Shown here piece by piece: positions 1 to 5,031 of a DNA stretch of 6,267 bases (position 1 is the stretch's first letter; each line of letters starts with the position of its first letter). The stretch spans positions 1 to 6,267 of the forward strand of contig JAFZWX010000011.1 of the NCBI GenBank assembly GCA_017617145.1, given 5' to 3'. The notes beneath the pieces are model-generated. The model was not told where the DNA came from and ran no database searches. It worked only from the letters and a program-made list of their open reading frames with translations. A program made the position numbers and the translations under genes. Source of the DNA: Treponema sp. Its GTDB lineage: Bacteria > Spirochaetota > Spirochaetia > Treponematales > Treponemataceae.

Positions 1-204
1 GCCGATACTCAGCGGGGTTGCCGTAAAATAGATGACCTTTTCAAGGATTTCGTCAGGCCCGATAAAACCTTCGCAAAGTTTCACGATGTCTATCCAATAA
101 GCATTTCCCCATTTTTTATCTGCCGAAACTGAACGCTTTATGCCGTAATAGAAATTGAAACCATCAATGTAAAATGTAACCAGTTTCTTGCTATCGTTTT
201 CCAT
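1..204 (-). CDS. NYN-domain (DUF88/LabA-like) protein, N-terminal part, cut by window edge
   Basis: Reading leftwards from the ATG at 202-204 gives 68 uninterrupted codons that run off the window. The protein begins MENDSKKLVT and then carries FYIDGFNFYYGIK (about residues 11-23), the first strand and acidic metal-binding Asp (D14) of the NYN/PIN-like fold, with F/Y residues around it as is usual in DUF88 proteins. A second strand, VIYFTATPLS (about 58-67), matches the usual second beta-strand of the fold. NYN proteins are metal-dependent nucleases, mostly acting on RNA; substrate unknown here. There is no Shine-Dalgarno sequence before the ATG, and an intrinsic terminator lies only about 22 bp upstream, so expression may depend on readthrough or on a weak leader. 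Family assignment is confident. Function as a toxin or defence nuclease is inference from context. The C-terminal half is not visible. Confidence 0.85.
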   Translation of the reverse strand, partial: MENDSKKLVTFYIDGFNFYYGIKRSVSADKKWGNAYWIDIVKLCEGFIGPDEILEKVIYFTATPLSIG

Positions 205-226
205 AACGCAAATTAACAACAAAGCC

Positions 227-255
227 AAAAAAAAGAGCCACGACAGGCGTGGCTC
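227..255 (-). terminator. Intrinsic terminator (or attenuator) between NYN promoter and NYN gene
   Basis: On the minus strand GAGCCACG pairs perfectly with CGTGGCTC (8 bp, 235-242 with 248-255) around a 5-nt loop and is followed immediately by eight U residues (227-234). This is a canonical Rho-independent terminator. It sits downstream of the promoter at 293-321 and upstream of the NYN start at 204, so it would end a short transcript before the gene or attenuate the gene. Confidence 0.85.
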
Positions 256-286
256 ATAACCATTCAAGAAAGAATGGCGTTGCATT
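227..286 (-). ncRNA. Candidate small structured RNA upstream of the NYN gene
   Basis: Transcription from the promoter at 293-321 would begin near 286 and stop at the U-run at 227, giving an RNA of about 60 nt. It would contain a 6-bp hairpin (CCATTC/GAATGG, 260-265 with 272-277, 6-nt loop), a short AU linker, and the 8-bp terminator hairpin. No sensible reading frame is present. A further inverted repeat (GCGTT/AACGC, 277-281 with 288-292) spans the likely start site. Position and architecture recall the RNA antitoxins of type III toxin-antitoxin loci, though there are no tandem repeats. Existence of the RNA is inferred, not shown. Confidence 0.5.
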
Positions 287-292
287 GAACGC

Positions 293-321
293 GGTATATA
301 ATTTAAAATAGGCTTTGTCAA
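293..321 (-). promoter_or_regulatory. Sigma70-type promoter for NYN leader RNA/gene
   Basis: The minus strand has a perfect -35 box TTGACA (316-321). TATACC (293-298) lies 17 bp downstream; the overlapping TATATA (295-300) would give a 15-bp spacer. The spacer is AT-rich. Predicted start is near 286. This is the best -35 match seen in the window. Confidence 0.7.
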
Positions 322-337
322 GATTTATTTAAGAAAA

Positions 338-358
338 ATTTTATTACCACCATAAAAT
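338..358. repeat. AT inverted repeat next to NYN promoter
   Basis: ATTTTAT (338-344) and ATAAAAT (352-358) form a perfect 7-bp inverted repeat around TACCACC. It ends 16 bp upstream of the -35 box at 316-321. It could be an operator for that promoter. On the minus strand it is followed by a T-rich run, so it could instead be a weak terminator for the restriction-modification transcript. Sequence alone does not decide. Confidence 0.35.
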
Positions 359-377
359 GATTGGTTTTTGTCGGAGC

Positions 378-394
378 GTGGGCGGCTCGCCCGC
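378..394. repeat. GC-rich hairpin in AT-rich intergenic DNA
   Basis: GGGCG (380-384) pairs with CGCCC (388-392) around GCT, extendable by a G-T wobble and one more G-C pair. The surrounding 371-406 stretch is strikingly GC-rich compared with its flanks. It lies about 80 bp after the end of the specificity gene. No U-run follows it on either strand, so it is not a canonical terminator. It may be a dispersed intergenic repeat or a stabilising 3' structure. Confidence 0.4.
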
Positions 395-472
395 AGGTTT
401 CAGGGTTTACGGTGTCAGTTGTTTTTGGTCTTTTCTACGATTTTTTAAGATTTTTTTAAACTAAAATATCGA

Positions 473-1543
473 TCACTTTACCACGCCTTTTGTAGCCGCA
501 ATCTTTTTATCTGAATACATAACCACATCTTTTATTACAAGCTTCTGCACGGCAGAGATGAATGTTTCCATTGCGTCATAATCAGGTTTGCCGTCTTTTA
601 CAGGAAGCATTATATCCAGTGTATCAGCATCTTTTGCATAAAAATTGTGTCCATAATTAAATTGCCCGTTGTGAGCAGACTTGTGGCATGCAGTTGTAAC
701 AAAAACGGCTGCGTGTTTGGGTAAATCTTCTGTATGAACAACTGCAACATGGTCATCAGCTCCATAATCATAATTGCGGTATTTTGCAGAACCAAACATA
801 TCAATTGTTGTCGTATTCTTTGAAAAAACTTCAACATCGTTACTAATAAATGCAGAAATTCCTTCGTCTGCTTCGCCAGCTGTAACAAATGGCAATTCAC
901 CTTCTATTCGGTCATCGCTTTTCAGTCGCTTTCCTCTTGTAGACTTGCCAAATAAAGATTCAAGATTGAATTCCTGCCACTCAAGCGAATCAAAGGCGTT
1001 TAGTGTGTTTTGTTCCTCAGCGGTCAATGTATAGTCTGACAATCCTGTAACGGTGAGGTACGACTGTAGTTCGCATATACGCTCCTCTTCGAGCTCGCGT
1101 ATAAACGACTCCATAAAATCAAAATTCATTTCTCCTGTTGATGTGACTGGAAGAGTAATCATTTCATCTTGAACACGCTCCCAAGATGCCTTGTGCTCAT
1201 AACCAAATTTTGTTTTTATTGACTTGAAAATTGAAGTCGTAAAGAAATGCAAAACATTAGCCGTTGTTTCAAAATTTGGCTTTATCAAATATGCATTATA
1301 CAGAACTCCTGTACATTGAGGTTGTGTATAAACATTGCCTGTCGAAACAGCACCATCATTCACAATATCTATTGTCATTTCAGCAGAATCAAAATCTTGA
1401 GGTCTGCCATAGTACATAACGCCGTTATCACCGTCTTTTGCATTTACAAGAGGTAAAGAAAACTCTTTTGTTTTTACTCTTGAAACATCTAAATCTTTTT
1501 CAAACTTAGTTTTCTTGAACTTCAAATCAAGTTTCTCAAACAA
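473..1543 (-). CDS. Restriction-modification specificity (S) subunit, BcgIB-like, two target-recognition domains; true N-terminus probably upstream
   Basis: This is a DNA-recognition subunit of the Methylase_S type. Two half-repeats are visible: the first ends with EMITLPVTSTGEMNFDFME (127-145) and a helix (about 146-165); the second starts at LEWQEFNLESLF (188-199) and ends with IMLPVKDGKPDYDAMETFI (311-329) plus a helix. Each half would read one part of a bipartite target. The annotated start is a TTG at 1541-1543, the only usual start codon in this stretch of the frame, but the frame is open back to 1633. The codons just upstream encode KWGEFRLGD, which joined to LFEK mirrors the WQEFNLESLF start of repeat 2. 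The first TRD is therefore incomplete without sequence that has no ATG, GTG or TTG. I infer that the subunit is made by -1 frameshifting from the methylase gene, or from a non-standard start. Stop TGA at 473-475. Confidence 0.85.
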   Translation of the reverse strand: MFEKLDLKFKKTKFEKDLDVSRVKTKEFSLPLVNAKDGDNGVMYYGRPQDFDSAEMTIDIVNDGAVSTGNVYTQPQCTGVLYNAYLIKPNFETTANVLHFFTTSIFKSIKTKFGYEHKASWERVQDEMITLPVTSTGEMNFDFMESFIRELEEERICELQSYLTVTGLSDYTLTAEEQNTLNAFDSLEWQEFNLESLFGKSTRGKRLKSDDRIEGELPFVTAGEADEGISAFISNDVEVFSKNTTTIDMFGSAKYRNYDYGADDHVAVVHTEDLPKHAAVFVTTACHKSAHNGQFNYGHNFYAKDADTLDIMLPVKDGKPDYDAMETFISAVQKLVIKDVVMYSDKKIAATKGVVK

Positions 1544-1562
1544 ATCACCAAGCCTGAATTCA

Positions 1563-1612
1563 CCCCACTTGACCGCCTGCAGTTTTTCGGCAAGTGGGGC
1601 AGCTATTTTCCC
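1563..1612 (-). other. Candidate programmed -1 ribosomal frameshift signal (slippery heptamer plus stem-loop)
   Basis: On the minus strand the methylase frame ends TTG GGA AAA TAG. The heptamer G GGA AAA (1606-1612) has the X XXY YYZ form in the correct phase. After a 6-nt spacer (1600-1605) comes a perfect 9-bp stem, CCCCACTTG with CAAGTGGGG (1591-1599 with 1563-1571), extended by CCG/CGG across a single bulge (1588-1590 with 1573-1575), leaving a 12-nt loop. A -1 slip enters the specificity frame exactly and bypasses the TAG. No U-run follows, so it is not a terminator. Frameshifting itself is inferred. Confidence 0.6.
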
Positions 1613-3675
1613 AAGCCTGTTTCTCCGTCTGTTTCATTTGCTTGTGTTTTTAAGAGATTTGACACTTCCCACGCAAGATAATCTGCAACAGTCTTCTTAA
1701 AGTCCTGCAATGTCGGCTTTGTATCTACTGGTGCGCTCTGATTCCAGTCTGCTCCGTTTTCCGGGTCAATCGTGCTTTCGTAATATTCTTTTTCTGTAAA
1801 AATATTCAACTTGCTTTTGCCAAAGCGGACAAGATTCACGATTTCATCATATCTTTCTTTTGCGTTGTCTGTGTCACGTAAGTTTATACTTGCTTTCTTG
1901 CGATTTGTTCTGGTGTAGCCGTCATTTGAAAAATCAATGAACTTTACGATTTCGTCTTTCTGATGTGTTTCGCCTACTCTGAATACATACACATTTGTCT
2001 GAACGCTAGATTTTCCGACAAATAGGTCAATCGGCATTTTTATACTTGCAAGAAGTGTGGAATGTTTCAAAATCTTTTTGTTGTATTCAACGGCTTTTCC
2101 GCTTCCAGCACTGTTCTGAATGATAATTGCCGCATAGCCTTTTTCCATCATCGAAAGGGCTTTTTCTACGAAAACCATTCCGTTACCACTTGCAGAATAT
2201 GGTGGATTCAAAACAAACGCAGTTGCAGGAAATTTTTCTGTAGTGCGTACAAATCCATAGTTTCCGCTAAAATCGGTGAGAGAGTTTTTGTTCAAAATAT
2301 TGCTGCTTCCGTCTCCCATCAAAATCATATTGAGAATTGCAAGCATATATATTGACGGCAAGATTTCCAATCCCAAAAGCTGATTTGCCTTTATGAACGC
2401 TTCTTTTTTCTTGAATTCTTCAGGGCTTTGTATATTCGCTTTTGCATCGTCAATCATAATATTCATTGCCGCAACAAGAAGACCTGCTGAACCTGTGGCA
2501 AAATCCCAAACATAGCTGTCTTTGTTCACTCTAGCAAGCCGAGCCAAAAGAGTTGCTACATAACTCGGAGTCAAAACAACATCGTTTAGTTTGTCCTGCG
2601 AAAAACCAAGCCAATTGTACATTTCGTTGAAAAGCCTGCCTGTAAAGTCAGTTGTAAGTCCGATTTTGTAATACAACCCCAAATCATCTATTACTTTTGA
2701 AAATACCCTTTTAAGCTGGCTTTCTCCATTTATAGGCTTGTTGATATTTTCATTTGTCAAAAGTCCTTGTGAAAAAGATTCTATAATAAGATTCTTTTTA
2801 TCCTCTGGCACATTTTTAGCAGTCAAGAAAGTGTTGATTTTGCGAAGCATTATGTCGCCGTCACGTTCTCCTTTTTCTGAGGATGACTTCAAATCTGATT
2901 TTTCGAGCGGTTTTACAGGATTATCGCCTTTTATACCGAGGTTTGCGATAATCGAAGCTGCAACAAGATAAATGCGTGCAGACTCTCCAAGTCCGCTTTC
3001 GTTTTTATAAATGTCATTATTGAGTTTTACAAGGCTTGCTGAAATTTCTGCCTCACGCTTTTCAATGCTTTTGTTTTTCTCTTCTTCGGTAAGATTTAAT
3101 GATTTTACTTTTTCAATAAATGAGTCGAAGTTTTCTTTCTTTAAAAAAGACAAGTCTGTGTATTTTGCAACTTCCTGACCATAACCGTAGTTTTTGCCAG
3201 AAACATAATAAACACCGATTTCGTGCTGTAATTTTCCGCTTTCATCTTTATAACCAGTAACACCAATAGAAATGATGTCTTCATAATCTGTGTAATGCAA
3301 AAGAGCGTTTGCATAGTGAACCGCACCATTTACGGCATAAGAATTGATGTTCTTGTAGTCGTTTTTGTTGTCAGATGTTTTTATTGCAACATTGCCATTT
3401 TCATCGAATTTTACAAGTCGGTCTTTATAGCCTTTGTATTCAATGAGCACAGGGTAAGCCGTGCCGTAAGAATCATAAGCAAGCAATTTGCAGTCTGGTC
3501 TGTTTCCTCCTGTTCCACCCTGCTTTGATTTATATTCGTCCAAAGCCTTGTCGATTGAGTCATTAAGTCTTTCTTGCTCCAGTTTGTAATCAAGTTTGTA
3601 TGATTTGAGCCAACCATTTACCAAGTCAGCAATATTTGGCTCTACCGATTGTTGCTTCGAGTTTTTTGCTATCAT
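1603..3675 (-). CDS. BcgI-like fused restriction endonuclease / N6-adenine DNA methyltransferase (R-M subunit)
   Basis: This 690-aa protein joins cleavage and methylation in one chain. The N-terminal region (about 1-170) holds a PD-(D/E)XK nuclease signature: RPD at 59-61 and IEYKG at 78-82, with hydrophobic strand PVL before it. A helical region (about 200-340) leads to an N6_Mtase domain: LTP at 368-370, SAM-binding motif I DFATGSAGLLV at 391-401, and catalytic motif IV NPPYS at 490-494. The C-terminus (about 600-690) is helical and would contact the specificity subunit. The size and domain order fit BcgI A-type subunits (type IIB/IIG), which need no separate HsdR, and none is present. The start is ATG 3673-3675, with AAGGAG 8 nt upstream. 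The TAG stop at 1603-1605 lies within the open part of the specificity frame; a -1 slip there would give a 1067-aa fusion. Alternatively it is a type I-like M subunit with an N-terminal nuclease. Confidence 0.88.
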   Translation of the reverse strand: MIAKNSKQQSVEPNIADLVNGWLKSYKLDYKLEQERLNDSIDKALDEYKSKQGGTGGNRPDCKLLAYDSYGTAYPVLIEYKGYKDRLVKFDENGNVAIKTSDNKNDYKNINSYAVNGAVHYANALLHYTDYEDIISIGVTGYKDESGKLQHEIGVYYVSGKNYGYGQEVAKYTDLSFLKKENFDSFIEKVKSLNLTEEEKNKSIEKREAEISASLVKLNNDIYKNESGLGESARIYLVAASIIANLGIKGDNPVKPLEKSDLKSSSEKGERDGDIMLRKINTFLTAKNVPEDKKNLIIESFSQGLLTNENINKPINGESQLKRVFSKVIDDLGLYYKIGLTTDFTGRLFNEMYNWLGFSQDKLNDVVLTPSYVATLLARLARVNKDSYVWDFATGSAGLLVAAMNIMIDDAKANIQSPEEFKKKEAFIKANQLLGLEILPSIYMLAILNMILMGDGSSNILNKNSLTDFSGNYGFVRTTEKFPATAFVLNPPYSASGNGMVFVEKALSMMEKGYAAIIIQNSAGSGKAVEYNKKILKHSTLLASIKMPIDLFVGKSSVQTNVYVFRVGETHQKDEIVKFIDFSNDGYTRTNRKKASINLRDTDNAKERYDEIVNLVRFGKSKLNIFTEKEYYESTIDPENGADWNQSAPVDTKPTLQDFKKTVADYLAWEVSNLLKTQANETDGETGLGK

Positions 3676-3683
3676 ATTATTTT

Positions 3684-3689
3684 CTCCTT
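3684..3689 (-). promoter_or_regulatory. Strong ribosome binding site of the R-M gene
   Basis: AAGGAG on the minus strand, within TAAGGAG, stands 8 nt before the ATG at 3673-3675 and fixes that start. It is the only near-consensus Shine-Dalgarno sequence in front of a real gene in this window; the NYN, Abi and ORF6N genes have weak or no such site. Confidence 0.85.
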
Positions 3690-3725
3690 ACTTTTTTCTT
3701 GAATTTTCCCCTAACAACCAAAACG

Positions 3726-3753
3726 CCCCGCACCATACCCCAAACCCCGCCCC
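3726..3753 (-). other. Four G4 runs: possible G-quadruplex in the R-M promoter
   Basis: On the minus (sense) strand there are four runs of four G at 3750-3753, 3745-3748, 3738-3741 and 3726-3729, with loops of 1, 3 and 8 nt. A fifth GGGG lies at 3708-3711. The last loop is slightly longer than the strict 7-nt rule. The block fills the spacer and -10 region of the predicted promoter in otherwise AT-rich DNA. Folding is inferred. Confidence 0.5.
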
Positions 3754-3760
3754 TTTTCAA
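3732..3760 (-). promoter_or_regulatory. Candidate sigma70 promoter of the R-M operon
   Basis: The minus strand has -35 TTGAAA (3755-3760) and -10 TATGGT (3732-3737) separated by exactly 17 bp. The spacer is unusually G-rich. The predicted start, near 3725, leaves a 5' leader of about 50 nt before the ATG at 3675. The -10 box matches consensus at four of six positions. Confidence 0.45.
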
Positions 3761-3870
3761 GAAATAACCGCTTAATTTTATTGAATAATTTTCTAATTTT
3801 TATCTAAGGAGAGTCGAAGAAAATGATGCGTTTTTGCGATTGGTTTTAGCGCTTAATTTAATTTGAGGTA

Positions 3871-4755
3871 TTATAAAAGCATCCGCCAATTATCACAAAA
3901 TCCGTAGTAACGCAGAGAAACAAACGGAATTTTTTCAGACAATTCAACTATTTCCTTTTTCATTGAATCGAACTCTTCCAACTTGAGTAAACGCTTCATT
4001 ATCACTATGAAACCAAAAAGATGAGCGTTGTCAACGACTCCGTCTTTCACTCTGAGCAGGGAAAGTTCCCTTTTATTAAGCCACGGTTTTTGCTCAAACA
4101 ATCTGTTAAACAAGCGGCTGCCGTGAGCACAGAGATTCCGGATAATCGTCAGGCTGTGCATAAAACTTTTCAGCAGGTCGGCTCCTTTTTTATTCGAATC
4201 GAGTCCCAAAGAGTCTGCAACGGAATTCTGTATTTTTCGTTCAGAAATCGAATAGAAAAACGAAATATCCGATATGGTCAACAAATCCACATAAGCCCAC
4301 AACGGGATCTGATTTTGATGCAAATCTTCAATAAAATGCTTTAAATAGGCTTCATGTTTGAGACTCGTCATTTTTTGTTTTTCCGCTTTTTCGATTATTT
4401 CACGGTATTTGACATGATCAGAAAAATGTTTTGATTCCAAGTAGCCTAAGGCCCCGTAACATTTGGTGAATTCGTAGGAATAAACTGATTTGAAAGCGAC
4501 CTCTATCAGCTCGAGATAATGCAATAAAATATGTCTTAACACATGGTCAAAATCATAAATATCAACAATATTCTGAAAATTTGCCCCTCGGTCAAAAACA
4601 TCATGAGAACGCAGAGTCAAAGAATAACCGCTGATCCTGTAATAATTGTTGCGCTTGAGAAATTCGAAGGCCTGTCTTTCATCAGGAATGTCAAGACCTC
4701 GTTCTTTAAGGATCTTGATTTGTTCTTCTATTGTTTTGAATTCTTTAGATCCCAT
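3871..4755 (-). CDS. Abi_2 family (AbiD/AbiF-type) abortive infection protein with HEPN motif
   Basis: From the ATG at 4753-4755 (MGSKEFKTIEEQ) this is 294 aa, normal for Abi_2. The N-terminal part carries the family signature FLKRNNYYRISGYSL (about residues 32-46), followed by the conserved YDFDHVLRHILLHYLELIEV helix pair (67-86). Near the C-terminal third is RNLCAH (R206 to H211), the R-X4-H catalytic motif of HEPN ribonucleases, to which Abi_2 proteins belong. Such proteins are thought to cut cellular RNA and arrest growth upon phage infection. The frame is open further up to a TTG at 4825-4827, but that adds CNFSPRPLFFTHTWGRSVFF-like sequence lying over a stem-loop and before the predicted transcription start, so I prefer the ATG. 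No good Shine-Dalgarno sequence precedes it; an eight-U tract does. It stands alone, divergent from the ORF6N gene. Stop TAA at 3871-3873. Confidence 0.87.
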   Translation of the reverse strand: MGSKEFKTIEEQIKILKERGLDIPDERQAFEFLKRNNYYRISGYSLTLRSHDVFDRGANFQNIVDIYDFDHVLRHILLHYLELIEVAFKSVYSYEFTKCYGALGYLESKHFSDHVKYREIIEKAEKQKMTSLKHEAYLKHFIEDLHQNQIPLWAYVDLLTISDISFFYSISERKIQNSVADSLGLDSNKKGADLLKSFMHSLTIIRNLCAHGSRLFNRLFEQKPWLNKRELSLLRVKDGVVDNAHLFGFIVIMKRLLKLEEFDSMKKEIVELSEKIPFVSLRYYGFCDNWRMLL

Positions 4756-4779
4756 GTGATGCAGAAAAAAAACAGAACG

Positions 4780-4814
4780 CCCCCAAGTGTGCGTGAAAAA
4801 CAGAGGCCTGGGGG
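4780..4814 (-). promoter_or_regulatory. Stem-loop in the Abi 5' leader, followed by a U8 tract
   Basis: CCCCCA (4809-4814 on the minus strand) pairs with TGGGGG (4780-4785). Seven nt later comes an eight-U run (4765-4772), then the Abi ATG at 4755. The gap is too long for a classic terminator, but the arrangement resembles an attenuator or a structure that presents the U-rich start region. The stem is the only GC-rich segment of this intergenic area. Confidence 0.4.
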
Positions 4815-4827
4815 AGAAGTTGCACAA

Positions 4828-4855
4828 ATAATACTGAATATTTTTTCAAAATCAA
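4828..4855 (-). promoter_or_regulatory. Candidate promoter of the Abi gene
   Basis: The minus strand has TTGATT (4850-4855) and TATTAT (4828-4833) with a 16-bp spacer. The -10 matches five of six consensus bases. Predicted start is near 4821, just inside the alternative TTG codon at 4827, which argues for the ATG at 4755 as the real start. Confidence 0.45.
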
Positions 4856-4971
4856 GAGTTTTTTGATTGCTCCTCCAACAAAAAAACGATTCAAAAACAA
4901 AAATATTCTAAAAATCAATTTGCAAAAGTCAAATTATTTTTGAATTTGTTATTTAACAACAATATTTTAAT

Positions 4972-4999
4972 TTGATATTTATTTGAAAATATTTATCAT
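4972..4999 (+). promoter_or_regulatory. Candidate promoter of the ORF6N gene
   Basis: The plus strand has TTGATA (4972-4977) and TATCAT (4994-4999), 16 bp apart, each matching five of six consensus bases. Predicted start is near 5006, giving a leader of about 26 nt to the ATG at 5032. It diverges from the Abi promoter; the two share very AT-rich DNA (4856-4971) in which nothing else is recognisable. Confidence 0.5.
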
Positions 5000-5031
5000 T
5001 ATCTTGCAATAAGTTTATTTTGGAAAACAAA

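Noticed and set aside
774..1034. Plus-strand open frames antisense to the S, R-M and Abi genes (for example 774-1034, 2062-2355, 4021-4344)
   Set aside because: They are shadows of genes with clear family motifs, and lack ribosome sites and recognisable domains.
1563..1599. Strong stem-loop at the R-M/S junction as a transcription terminator
   Set aside because: No U-run follows the stem and coding continues through it into the S frame; a translational role fits better.
3823..3849. Eight-codon plus-strand ORF (MMRFCDWF) with AAGGAG at 3806-3811, resembling a leader peptide
   Set aside because: Nothing downstream on the plus strand would be regulated by it (both neighbours are on the minus strand), the spacing is 11 nt and no good promoter is seen. 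Probably chance.
3769..3859. Ten-base direct repeat CGCTTAATTT at 3769-3778 and 3850-3859
   Set aside because: Short, AT-rich, no mobile element or att-like gene between the copies; expected by chance in such DNA.
4756..4827. N-terminal extension of the Abi protein from TTG 4825-4827
   Set aside because: No ribosome binding site, the codon lies upstream of the predicted transcript start, and the extra residues are not part of the Abi_2 family signature.
5020..5031. TTG at 5020 as start of the ORF6N gene
   Set aside because: The ATG at 5032 is preceded by a GGA core at 7 nt and needs only four fewer residues; no site precedes the TTG.
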